The notes under the pieces: model-generated
The model's input: the letters and a program-made list of their open reading frames with translations, nothing else
Told to the model about the DNA's origin: nothing
Databases searched by the model: none
In this document: positions 1-6,311 of the stretch, in pieces
Layout of the letters: every line of letters starts with the position of its first letter
Position numbering within the stretch: the first letter of the stretch is position 1
Position numbers and translations under genes: made by a program
Origin: Flammeovirgaceae bacterium
GTDB lineage: Bacteria > Bacteroidota > Bacteroidia > Cytophagales > Cyclobacteriaceae
Reading direction: 5' to 3'
Length of the DNA stretch: 6,480 nt
NCBI GenBank assembly: GCA_947457025.1
Contig: CANGUI010000104.1
Span: forward strand, 1 to 6,480

Positions 1-905
1 AAAGCCTCGACAAATGCGGGATATAAACTACGTTCAACCAAGATGCGGGAACCGCAGAGGCAGATTTCGCCCTGGTTGGTGAAGGCTGCCCGCACCGAGG
101 TTTTTACCGCCTGTTCAAAATCGCAATCGGCAAAGACCAGGTTTGGATTTTTGCCACCCAGTTCAAGAGAGAGTTTTTTGAGCATGGGCGCTGCCGTGCG
201 CGCGATGTGTTGGCCCGTGGCTGTGCCGCCGGTAAATGAAATCGCCGCGACAGCCGGGTGCGACACGATGGCCTGCCCGGCCCGGTTACCCAGGCCATGC
301 ACGATATTGAGCACGCCGGTAGGAAGGCCGGCATCACGGCAGGCGCGGGCGAGCAAGAAGGCAGTCATGGGCGTGAGTTCGGAGGGTTTCGCCACAACGG
401 TGCAGCCGGCGGCAAGTGCGGGTGCGATCTTCCAGGTGAACAGGTAGAGGGGCAGATTCCAAGGTGAGATACATCCCACTACGCCCACGGGTGTACGCAG
501 GGTATAGTTCAGGATGTCGGACGAAGTGGCATGGGCCTCGGAGGCAAAGTGAATGCCGGCAGAGGCAAAAAAGCGAAGGTTTGCGATGGCGCGCGGAATG
601 TCCATGGTACGGGCCAGGCTGAGGGGCTTACCCTGATCCATGCTCTCGGCGAGGGCAAACGATTCGCTGTCGCGCTCCACAATCGCCGCAATTTTTTCGA
701 GGTAATCTGCGCGCGCGGCGGCCGGAAGCCGGCTCCAGTCTGGCAGGGCGTGTTGCGCAGCAGTAACTGCGCGCTCCACGTCGGCCGCATCGCCGGCGGC
801 AATTTCCGAATACACCTCACCGGTGGCGGGGTTGATGTTGGGCAGCCACTCGGCCGGAATGGAAGGCTGCAGGTCGCCTGCGATATAGTGGAGAATGCGT
901 TCCAT
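1..905 (-). CDS. nbaE: 2-aminomuconate-6-semialdehyde dehydrogenase (aldehyde dehydrogenase family), 3' end cut by window edge
   Basis: NAD-dependent cytosolic ALDH, likely oxidising 2-aminomuconate-6-semialdehyde to 2-aminomuconate in the meta-cleavage branch of kynurenine degradation. Only 301 codons plus two bases lie in the window; the family is about 480-490 residues, so the C-terminal third is missing. Seen in the translation: the cofactor-site segment SPWNLPLY with the catalytic Asn at 150, AAGCTVVAKPSE (165-176), the Rossmann loop FTGGTATG (224-231), LELGGKNP with the general-base Glu at 248, and FTNQGEICLCGSR with the nucleophilic Cys at 282. The GEICLCGSR context resembles the human ALDH8A1 and NbaE group more than generic ALDHs; that comparison is from memory. 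The start is ATG at 905, giving MERILHYIAG; it lies 2 nt after the stop of the SDR gene, so the two are cotranscribed and probably translationally coupled. The neighbouring dioxygenase and kynureninase genes support the substrate assignment. A related hydroxymuconic semialdehyde dehydrogenase activity cannot be excluded. Confidence 0.88.
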   Translation of the reverse strand, partial: MERILHYIAGDLQPSIPAEWLPNINPATGEVYSEIAAGDAADVERAVTAAQHALPDWSRLPAAARADYLEKIAAIVERDSESFALAESMDQGKPLSLARTMDIPRAIANLRFFASAGIHFASEAHATSSDILNYTLRTPVGVVGCISPWNLPLYLFTWKIAPALAAGCTVVAKPSELTPMTAFLLARACRDAGLPTGVLNIVHGLGNRAGQAIVSHPAVAAISFTGGTATGQHIARTAAPMLKKLSLELGGKNPNLVFADCDFEQAVKTSVRAAFTNQGEICLCGSRILVERSLYPAFVEA

Positions 906-907
906 CC

Positions 908-1693
908 TCATAGGGAGCCGGTGCGGCCGCCATCCACCGGCAGGTTAACCCCGTTGATGTAGGCAGCGGCGGGCGTGGCGAGGAAGGCAATGGCTGCGGC
1001 CACTTCTTCGGGAGTAGCCATGCGGGCGGCTGGGATTTCGTCAATCATCTGCTGCCGGATGGCGGCCTCTGGTTTGCCACTGCGCGCGGCCCGCGTGCGA
1101 ATGATATCTTCGATGCGGCCGGTTTGTGTGCTGCCGGGCAACACGTTGTTTACTGTAATGCCAAGGGGTGCCAACTCGAGGGAGAGCGTTTTGGCCCAGT
1201 TGGCCACGGCCCCGCGTGTGGTGTTGGAAACACCCAAACCCGCGATGGGGATTTTTACCGAGGTGGAGATGACGTTGATGATGCGGCCATAGGCGAGTTT
1301 TTTCATGCCCGGCACGAGGGCCTGCACGAGCAAATGATTGCAGATGAGGTGGCTGTTGAAGGCGCGCAGGAAATCCTCCGGTCGCGCATCGAGGGCAGCA
1401 CCTGCGGGAGGGCCGCCCGTGTTATTCACCAGGATGTGATAGTGGGTATTCGCCACACAGGCTTTTGCCACGCGCGCGACCTCATCGGGGTTGGCAAAAT
1501 CGGCTACAAGAAAATCGTGGGCCTGCGCGGCCGGTGTTGGCAGTTCGCGTGCCACGGCGGCGAGTTTCGCCGCATCGCGCGCCAGGAGCGTAACGGCAGC
1601 GCCCAGCAGCGCCAGTTCCACAGCAGCAGCTTTACCGATTCCCTGGGTGCTCCCCGCCACGAGGGCCCGCATCCCTGACAAGTTGATGTTCAT
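908..1693 (-). CDS. SDR-family oxidoreductase-like protein with non-canonical catalytic residues
   Basis: A 261-residue Rossmann-fold protein of the short-chain dehydrogenase/reductase superfamily. Visible parts are the nucleotide loop AGSTQGIG (13-20), where the usual first Thr is Ala, the acidic DF at 65-66, NNTGG (90-94) in place of NNAG, Ser143 at the usual catalytic Ser position, PGSTQTGR (186-193) and the C-terminal VDGG (253-256). The YxxxK active site is replaced by SNTTR (156-160): Ser stands 13 residues after Ser143, where Tyr belongs, and Arg stands where Lys belongs. This matches my memory of a 3-oxoacyl-ACP-reductase-like SDR subgroup (CDD BKR_like_SDR_like) known to lack the full tetrad. 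The start chosen is ATG at 1693 (MNINLSGMRA); an in-frame ATG at 1717 would add the unlikely leader MILFYLYP. It is the first gene of the leftward operon and is followed 2 nt later by the ALDH, which points to a role in the kynurenine pathway. The reaction is unknown. Family confidence is high; function is not established. Confidence 0.9.
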   Translation of the reverse strand: MNINLSGMRALVAGSTQGIGKAAAVELALLGAAVTLLARDAAKLAAVARELPTPAAQAHDFLVADFANPDEVARVAKACVANTHYHILVNNTGGPPAGAALDARPEDFLRAFNSHLICNHLLVQALVPGMKKLAYGRIINVISTSVKIPIAGLGVSNTTRGAVANWAKTLSLELAPLGITVNNVLPGSTQTGRIEDIIRTRAARSGKPEAAIRQQMIDEIPAARMATPEEVAAAIAFLATPAAAYINGVNLPVDGGRTGSL

Positions 1694-1778
1694 TGGGTAA
1701 AGATAGAAAAGAATCAAAGCGCACGAGTAGGGCCGGGCGCAGGCATTTTGTATTTTTAAAACCTAAACGATACCCTGT
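1694..1778. promoter_or_regulatory. Divergent promoter region between the two arms of the kynurenine locus
   Basis: These 85 bp separate the starts of the leftward SDR-ALDH pair and the rightward dioxygenase-DinB-kynU group, so both promoters, and any shared operator, should lie here or in the flanking codons. The segment 1744-1768 is strikingly AT-rich against its surroundings. For the rightward gene, TATTTTTA at 1751-1758 matches the Bacteroidota -7 consensus TAnnTTTG at five of six fixed positions and ends 20 nt before the ATG, but no -33 TTG is seen at the right distance. For the leftward gene, the best -7-like match (1698-1705) is too close to the ATG. GGGTA at 1695-1699 and TACCC at 1771-1775 form a short inverted pair, one beside each start codon. 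Neither gene shows a Shine-Dalgarno. The region's role is clear from gene orientation; the individual elements are weak. Confidence 0.5.
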
Positions 1779-2309
1779 ATGGCGATCCGAAAACCCTTCC
1801 ATCTCAAGCAGTGGATTCACGACAACCGCGATCTGCTCAAGCCACCCGTTGGCAATAAGAACCTGTATGCCGATGCAGGCGATTACATCGTGATGATTGT
1901 GGGTGGACCAAACGCACGCAAAGATTTTCATTACAACGAGACGGAAGAACTGTTCTACCAGCTGGAAGGCGACATCAACGTGCGCATCCAGGAAGGGGGC
2001 AAGCCCGTTGACATCCCCATCCGCGAGGGCGAAATGTTTTTGCTGCCGGCCGGTGTGCCACACCGCCCGGAGCGCCCCGCGGGAAGTGTGGGGTTAGTGA
2101 TTGAATGCAAGCGCCCGGAACCTGAGGTGGAAGACGGTCTGCTCTGGTTCTGCGATCACTGTAACCACACGTTGCACGAGTATCGTTTTCACCTGGACAA
2201 TATTGAGAAAGATTTTCTGCCGCGATTCCGCGAGTTCTACGGATCGCTGGATTACCGCACGTGTAAAAATTGCGGCTCGGTAATGGAGGTTGACCCGCGT
2301 TTTGTATGA
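1779..2309 (+). CDS. nbaC: 3-hydroxyanthranilate 3,4-dioxygenase
   Basis: A cupin-fold, Fe(II)-dependent extradiol dioxygenase that opens 3-hydroxyanthranilate to 2-amino-3-carboxymuconate semialdehyde in the cytosol. The 176-residue length is that of the bacterial single-cupin form. All key residues of the family are in place: iron ligands His51, Glu57 and His95 (HYNETEE and PAGVPHRP), substrate-binding Arg47, Arg99 and Glu109, and the second rubredoxin-like iron site formed by CDHC (Cys125, Cys128) and CKNC (Cys162, Cys165). That second site is found in bacterial and fungal enzymes and absent from mammalian ones. The N-terminus, with FHLKQWI and LLKPPVGNK, also fits the family, so the ATG at 1779 is the right start although no Shine-Dalgarno precedes it. 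It is the first gene of the rightward operon; its TGA overlaps the start of the DinB-like gene, and kynureninase, which makes its substrate, follows. Nothing suggests inactivation. Confidence 0.97.
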   Translation: MAIRKPFHLKQWIHDNRDLLKPPVGNKNLYADAGDYIVMIVGGPNARKDFHYNETEELFYQLEGDINVRIQEGGKPVDIPIREGEMFLLPAGVPHRPERPAGSVGLVIECKRPEPEVEDGLLWFCDHCNHTLHEYRFHLDNIEKDFLPRFREFYGSLDYRTCKNCGSVMEVDPRFV

Positions 2310-2815
2310 TGATGCAAAAAGAGGAACTCGCCCGGCGGCTGACATCCGAGTATGCCGCTTTTGCTGAAACCGTGCGGCGTCTGCCGGCCACGCAGCAACA
2401 GGCGTCGGCCGCGGGCAAATGGTCTGCCGCACAAGTTGCCGATCACCTGCACCGCAGCCTGAAGCCGCTGGTGCTGGCATTCCGCCTACCGCCGTTTTTG
2501 TTGCGCCTATTCTTTGGCAAAGCCAACCGCCCGTCGCGTGGATATGAAGAGCTGGTTCAAAAATACCAACTGAAGCTGGCCGCCGGTGGCAGAGCCGGTC
2601 GAGGCTTTGTGCCACCTGCCCAAGTCGATGCGGGAATTGCGCTGACGCGCATGACCAGCAGCTGCGCGCAACTTGCCGCGCGTATCTCTGCTTTCTCAGA
2701 AGCACAACTCGATCAGCTGATCCTGCCCCATCCGCTCCTCGGCAAACTCACCCTGCGCGAGATGATTTACTTTACGGCGTACCACGCCTGCCACCACCGT
2801 CTTCAAATAGGCTGA
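2306..2815 (+). CDS. DinB-fold (DinB/YfiT-like) putative metalloenzyme in the kynurenine operon
   Basis: A 169-residue, mostly helical cytosolic protein that I assign to the DinB/YfiT four-helix-bundle superfamily. Support comes from the helix-start phrase KWSAAQVADHLHRS, with a candidate metal ligand His47 (or His49), and from the C-terminal LREMIYFTAYH followed by ACHHRLQIG. There His160 and His164 form the usual HxxxH pair, with the typical R-x-Q after it. These three histidines would bind one divalent metal. Characterised members of the superfamily include thiol-dependent transferases, mycothiol-dependent maleylpyruvate isomerase and the YfiT hydrolase; most have no known reaction. It starts ATGATGATG at 2306-2314, any of the three Met codons being possible; the first overlaps the dioxygenase stop by 4 nt. 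A GGAGG at 2285-2289 is too far upstream to be convincing. Its stop lies 3 nt before kynU. This tight packing between two pathway enzymes suggests a job in the pathway, but no specific function can be read from the sequence. Confidence 0.85.
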   Translation: MMMQKEELARRLTSEYAAFAETVRRLPATQQQASAAGKWSAAQVADHLHRSLKPLVLAFRLPPFLLRLFFGKANRPSRGYEELVQKYQLKLAAGGRAGRGFVPPAQVDAGIALTRMTSSCAQLAARISAFSEAQLDQLILPHPLLGKLTLREMIYFTAYHACHHRLQIG

Positions 2816-2818
2816 TGT

Positions 2819-4132
2819 ATGGGTGCGTTTGAAGCTTCCCTTGCTTTCGCCCGCCATTGCGACCGATCCGATCCGCTGCGAAAATACCGGTCGATGTTTT
2901 ACATTCCGCCAGTGGCCGGTAAACCATCCGTCTACCTCTGCGGGAATTCGCTGGGACTTCAACCCCGCCAAACCAAACGCTTCGTTGAGGAGGAATTAGC
3001 CGACTGGGCGAAGTGGGGAGTAGAGGGGCACTTCCACGCGAGACGACCCTGGCTGCATTACCATACGTTTTCAAAAAAAGCGCTGGCGCGACTTGTGGGG
3101 GCTAAGCCGATCGAGGTGGTCGCCATGAATCACCTGACCGTGAACCTGCACCTGATGATGATTTCATTTTATCAGCCTACAGCGGAGCGGTACAAAATCA
3201 TCACCGAGCACGGCGCTTTTTCCAGCGATCAGTATGCGTTCGAGTCGCAGGTACAGCACCATGGCTTTGATCCGCGGGACGCCATCATCGAGTTGCAGCC
3301 CCGTGCGGGCGAACACCACCTCCGCACCCGCGATATACTTGATGCCATCGCACAACACAGCGCGCAGGTGGCGTTGGTGATCTTTGGCGGCGTGCAGTAT
3401 TATACGGGTCAGTTTTTCAACATCTCCGCCATCACCGAAGCCGGCCATCAGGCCGGGGCTTTTGTCGGTTTTGACCTCGCACATGCCATCGGAAATGTCC
3501 CTCTTTCCCTCCACAAAAGCGGGGTTGACTTTGCTGTGTGGTGCAGCTACAAATATCTCAACTCCGGACCGGGCGGCATTGCCGGCGCATTTGTGCACGA
3601 GCGCCACGCCCACGGCGCGCTGCCGCGGCTGAGTGGTTGGTGGGGGCACGACGCCCGCAATCGCTTTAAAATGGAAAAAGGATTTAGCCCAATGACCGGG
3701 ATTGATGGTTGGCAACTTTCCAACTTTCCGGTGTTGAGCGGCGCAGCGCATCTGGCCTCGCTGGCGTTGTTCGATCAGGTGGGGATGAGCGCCCTGCGCA
3801 AGAAGAGCGTACGGCTCACGGGTTTTCTGGAGTACCTGCTCCGCTCCCTCGATCCCGAAGAGAAGCATTTTTCGATCATCACACCTCGCCGCAGCGCTGA
3901 GCGGGGCTGCCAGCTGTCGATTTACACGCATCACAATGGGCGGCAGTTGTTTGAATTTCTCACACGAAAGGGAGTGGTGGCCGACTGGCGTGAACCGAAC
4001 GTGATCCGGGTTGCACCTGTTCCTTTTTACAATACATTTGAAGACGTATTCCGGTTTTCAATCTGGCTGCATGAGGGCATCAAGCGCTTAGATCGCAAAC
4101 AAGGCGAGGCACCCATCCAAAAAAGGAGTTGA
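2819..4132 (+). CDS. kynU: Kynureninase
   Basis: A PLP-dependent hydrolase of aminotransferase fold type I that cleaves kynurenine or 3-hydroxykynurenine to anthranilate or 3-hydroxyanthranilate plus alanine. The 437-residue length is normal. Visible family segments are YLCGNSLGLQP (39-49), WGVEGHF (66-72), MNHLTVNLHLMM (103-114), FSSDQYAFESQ (134-144), the PLP-contacting FDLAHAIGN (218-226) with Asp219 and His222, CSYKYLNSGPGG (242-253) with Tyr244 and the Schiff-base Lys245, and SGWWGHD (272-278). DLAH and SYKYLN correspond to Asp250/His253 and Tyr275/Lys276 of the human enzyme, as I recall the numbering. The start is ATG at 2819, 3 nt after the DinB-like stop; an ATG at 2815 that overlaps that stop is out of frame and soon terminated. 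It is the last gene of the rightward operon and faces the amidase gene tail to tail. Next to the dioxygenase, 3-hydroxykynurenine is the expected substrate. Confidence 0.97.
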   Translation: MGAFEASLAFARHCDRSDPLRKYRSMFYIPPVAGKPSVYLCGNSLGLQPRQTKRFVEEELADWAKWGVEGHFHARRPWLHYHTFSKKALARLVGAKPIEVVAMNHLTVNLHLMMISFYQPTAERYKIITEHGAFSSDQYAFESQVQHHGFDPRDAIIELQPRAGEHHLRTRDILDAIAQHSAQVALVIFGGVQYYTGQFFNISAITEAGHQAGAFVGFDLAHAIGNVPLSLHKSGVDFAVWCSYKYLNSGPGGIAGAFVHERHAHGALPRLSGWWGHDARNRFKMEKGFSPMTGIDGWQLSNFPVLSGAAHLASLALFDQVGMSALRKKSVRLTGFLEYLLRSLDPEEKHFSIITPRRSAERGCQLSIYTHHNGRQLFEFLTRKGVVADWREPNVIRVAPVPFYNTFEDVFRFSIWLHEGIKRLDRKQGEAPIQKRS

Positions 4133-4162
4133 AGGTGCCGCGCAACATGTCGTTGAGCCTTC
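4131..4162. terminator. Weak stem-loop filling the convergent kynU/amidase spacer
   Basis: The 31-bp gap between the converging genes can fold: GAAG (4131-4134) pairs with CTTC (4159-4162), and GCGCAAC (4140-4146) pairs with GTTGAGC (4152-4158) with one G-A mismatch, around the loop ATGTC. A 5-nt bulge (4135-4139) lies between the two stems. There is no T-run on the kynU side. In the leftward direction, six Ts (4119-4124 on the complement) follow after six other bases. The position suits a bidirectional terminator but the fold is imperfect, so this is tentative. Confidence 0.3.
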
Positions 4163-4163
4163 G

Positions 4164-5813
4164 TTACTTCACTGCTGGTGGCACCAGATCTTCCCATTCA
4201 GTTGCTTGCTGGTAGGCATGGGCGAGCAGTGCAGGAGCGCCTTCACCAAACAACTTCCCGAGAAACGAAATACTGGTGGGTGCGCCCTTATCGTCAAAGC
4301 CATTCGGAATTACTACGCACGGATGGCCTGTAAGATTGGTGGTGAGCAGTTGCGTGCCGCCAAACGAGGGTGAGAGAATCACATCGTAATCTTTCAGCCT
4401 GGTATGATAGAGTTGAATCAGTTGATAGCGATGGCGTGAGGCATTGATGTATTCCACCGCCGGTATAAATCGCGCGGCACGAAAAATGTTTGGCCACGCC
4501 TGCTTGCGCTGATCGGTGAGCGCATCATCCCGGTTGGACCGCGTCAGTTCATCAAATGAGGCAGCGGCCTCCGCTGTAAGCATCAGGCGCAGCGGTACTA
4601 CGGGCACATCCATCGGCACGTCCACGGCCACCAGCTCAACTCCCAGCGATCGTATCACCTCGAGCGCCTTCGCATCATTCGCTTTTCCGGGATATGTTGC
4701 CTCGAACAGTGCTTTGAAGTAGCCTATTTTCAATTTTTTCAGATCCGTGCGGGCCGAAAAGTTATAGGGCGCCGCGATGCTGAACGGGTCGAACTCGTCT
4801 TTACCCTGAATGACCGCCAACACGATGGCGGCATCTAACGCTGACCGGCAGATCGGGCCAATCTTATCCATGCTCCAACTGAGCGCCATGGCGCCGTGGC
4901 GGCTCACGCGTCCAAACGTCGGACGAATACCGCTCGCGCCACAGCGTGTGGAGGGCGACACAATGCTGCCCAATGTTTCCGTGCCGATTGAAAATGCGAC
5001 CAGCCCGGCCACTGTGCCAGATGCCGAGCCGGCCGAGGAGCCACTTGAGCCCTGTTTCAGGTTCCACGGATTTTTTGTGACACCTCCGTACCAAATGTCG
5101 CCCATCGCCAACGCGCCGAGCGTAAACTTGCAGAGCAACACCGCCCCGGCCGCTTCGAGTTTTTTCACCACGGTGGCTGTTCCGGCGATCACCTGATCCT
5201 GGTAGGGTGCCGCGCCCCAGGTAGTTCGGGTTCCCTCCACCGCCATCAAATCTTTAATGCCATAGGGGATGCCGTGTAATAGGCCGCGGTACTTTCCTTG
5301 CTTGATTTCTTCGTCTGCGGCGCGCGCCTGGGCAAGTGCAGTTGCTTCCAATACCGTGATCACGCACTGCAGCGTATCCGCAAATGTACGGATGCGATCA
5401 AGATAGAGTTGCGTGAGTTGTAGCGACGTAACTTTGCGGGCGCGCACCAGTACCGCCAGTTTGTAGACCGGAAAAAATGCGAGTTCTTCCAACCGCGCCG
5501 GCATGGCCACCTGCTTAGGCAATCCCCAATCGTGCGGAACCTGTCGGGGCTCCATCACAAAACCTTGCGGAATGGGGTTGAATACTAACGACATGGGCAC
5601 AGCATTTTGCAACGGGAGCGTGTGCAGCGCCTCGTACATTTTCTGGTACTGAGCTAAATCGCCCATGAGCGAATCACGCTCGGCCGGAGTCAGAGCCAAA
5701 CCCAGAAGGGGTTCAATCGCCTCGGTAGGCTGCGCCCGGTTTTGCGCTACCAAAATGCCCGAAAACACCATACAAGCAAGTACAAAAAACGCATACCTTT
5801 GGAGAGGATTCAT
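4164..5813 (-). CDS. Exported amidase-signature family hydrolase
   Basis: A 549-residue amidase-signature (AS) enzyme, hydrolysing a carboxamide or related bond; the substrate is not readable. The Ser-cis-Ser-Lys triad is intact: Lys187 in GIPYGIKDL, the cis-Ser at 259 in GSSGSSAGSASG, and the nucleophile Ser283 in GTETLGSI, 24 residues after the cis-Ser as the family requires. The GTETLGS form replaces the commoner GTDTGGS. The N-terminus (MNPLQRYAFF, then hydrophobic to about 22) is a signal peptide with likely cleavage near residues 23-24 (VAQ), so the enzyme probably acts in the periplasm or outside. Residues about 30-105 form an extension ahead of the AS core (about 110-540), with LTPAERDSLM and a VPMSLVFNPIP stretch; I recall similar extensions in secreted amidases of this group. 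Export and the lack of gatB/gatC nearby argue against tRNA amidotransferase subunit A. It converges on kynU and diverges from the second DinB-like gene. A weak -7-like TAGCTTGG (complement of 5830-5837), with TTTT 20 nt upstream, could be its promoter. Confidence 0.93.
   Translation of the reverse strand: MNPLQRYAFFVLACMVFSGILVAQNRAQPTEAIEPLLGLALTPAERDSLMGDLAQYQKMYEALHTLPLQNAVPMSLVFNPIPQGFVMEPRQVPHDWGLPKQVAMPARLEELAFFPVYKLAVLVRARKVTSLQLTQLYLDRIRTFADTLQCVITVLEATALAQARAADEEIKQGKYRGLLHGIPYGIKDLMAVEGTRTTWGAAPYQDQVIAGTATVVKKLEAAGAVLLCKFTLGALAMGDIWYGGVTKNPWNLKQGSSGSSAGSASGTVAGLVAFSIGTETLGSIVSPSTRCGASGIRPTFGRVSRHGAMALSWSMDKIGPICRSALDAAIVLAVIQGKDEFDPFSIAAPYNFSARTDLKKLKIGYFKALFEATYPGKANDAKALEVIRSLGVELVAVDVPMDVPVVPLRLMLTAEAAASFDELTRSNRDDALTDQRKQAWPNIFRAARFIPAVEYINASRHRYQLIQLYHTRLKDYDVILSPSFGGTQLLTTNLTGHPCVVIPNGFDDKGAPTSISFLGKLFGEGAPALLAHAYQQATEWEDLVPPAVK
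5794..5801 (+). promoter_or_regulatory. Candidate -7 element for the second DinB-like gene, inside the amidase signal-peptide codons
   Basis: TACCTTTG matches the Bacteroidota -7 consensus TAnnTTTG at every fixed position and ends 39 nt before the ATG at 5841, implying a leader of about 30 nt. No TTG or TTTG is present 19-21 nt upstream, so only half of the promoter is supported. With six fixed bases, about three chance matches are expected on both strands of a window this long, so position is the main argument. Confidence 0.4.
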
Positions 5814-5840
5814 AGTCAGATATTTTTTGCCAAGCTACGG

Positions 5841-6311
5841 ATGAAGAAGTACTTTTTAAAACTGTATCACTACAACGCCTGGGCGAACGATCGGGTGCTC
5901 AGTTGTCTGGAACGACAATCGGTTAACGACGAAAAGACCCTGTCACTCATGAGCCACCTGCTGGTGGCACAATACCTGTGGTTGCACCGCATCGAAGGAT
6001 TACCGAAACCAAACTATGAACTCTGGCAGCGCTACCCACTTACGAAACTGCGCATTATGAACACCGAAATCAGCCAGCGGTGGCTCACGTTCATCGAGCG
6101 CCAGGACACGTTCGAGCGCGTATTGAAATACCATAACTATACTGGCGATTATTTCGAAAATCAGGTAGAGCAAATCATGATACACCTCGTTAATCATGGC
6201 ACCTACCACCGCGGCCAGATTGCGCTGCACCTGCGCCAGCAGGGGTACGATCCGATCAACACCGACTACATTACCTACGACCGTGTAATTTCCGGTCAGT
6301 GGAAAGTTTAG
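5841..6311 (+). CDS. DinB family protein (putative metal-dependent hydrolase or transferase)
   Basis: A 156-residue protein with the textbook layout of a small DinB-fold protein: YNAWANDRVL near the N-terminus (11-20), SHLLVAQYLWLHRI (38-51) with candidate ligand His39, and IHLVNHGTYHRGQIALHLRQQG (114-135) with the HxxxH pair His119 and His123 followed by Arg124 and Gln126. These residues would form the three-histidine metal site. The reaction is unknown, as for most of the family; a role in thiol chemistry or damage response is only a family-level possibility. The frame is open back to 5742, but that extension would run 72 nt into the divergent amidase gene and codes for a basic, unconserved-looking leader, while the ATG at 5841 gives MKKYFLKLYHYNAWAN, the normal family start. 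No Shine-Dalgarno is seen. It diverges from the amidase across 27 bp. It differs clearly from the DinB-like protein of the kynurenine operon, so a recent tandem copy is unlikely. Confidence 0.9.
   Translation: MKKYFLKLYHYNAWANDRVLSCLERQSVNDEKTLSLMSHLLVAQYLWLHRIEGLPKPNYELWQRYPLTKLRIMNTEISQRWLTFIERQDTFERVLKYHNYTGDYFENQVEQIMIHLVNHGTYHRGQIALHLRQQGYDPINTDYITYDRVISGQWKV

Noticed and set aside
1124..1678. 184-codon open frame on the plus strand opposite the SDR gene
   Set aside because: It is the shadow of a conserved SDR-fold gene, and the translated product has no recognisable motif.
1694..1717. Upstream ATG at 1717 as the start of the SDR gene
   Set aside because: It would add MILFYLYP before the normal SDR N-terminus, with no ribosome binding site; the ATG at 1693 places the nucleotide loop at the usual distance.
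2094..2705. 203-codon open frame on the minus strand across the dioxygenase and DinB-like genes
   Set aside because: It opposes two well-supported genes, and its translation resembles no family I know.
3164..3934. 256-codon open frame on the minus strand inside kynU
   Set aside because: It is antisense to an intact kynureninase with all active-site residues and its translation shows no recognisable domain; GC-rich codon usage explains the long open frame.
5772..5774. Lipoprotein Cys at residue 14 of the amidase
   Set aside because: VLAC is a poor lipobox, and the hydrophobic segment continues for about eight residues after it, which fits ordinary signal-peptidase I cleavage near residue 23.
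4164..5813. Amidase as GatA of the tRNA-dependent amidotransferase
   Set aside because: It has a signal peptide and an N-terminal extension, and no gatB or gatC is nearby; GatA is cytosolic.
5742..5840. N-terminal extension of the second DinB-like protein
   Set aside because: The extension overlaps the divergent amidase coding region and the candidate promoter; the family-typical N-terminus begins at the ATG at 5841.
2306..6311. The two DinB-like genes as a recent duplication
   Set aside because: Their N-terminal phrases, spacing between histidines (47/160/164 versus 39/119/123) and lengths differ clearly, so they belong to different branches of the superfamily.
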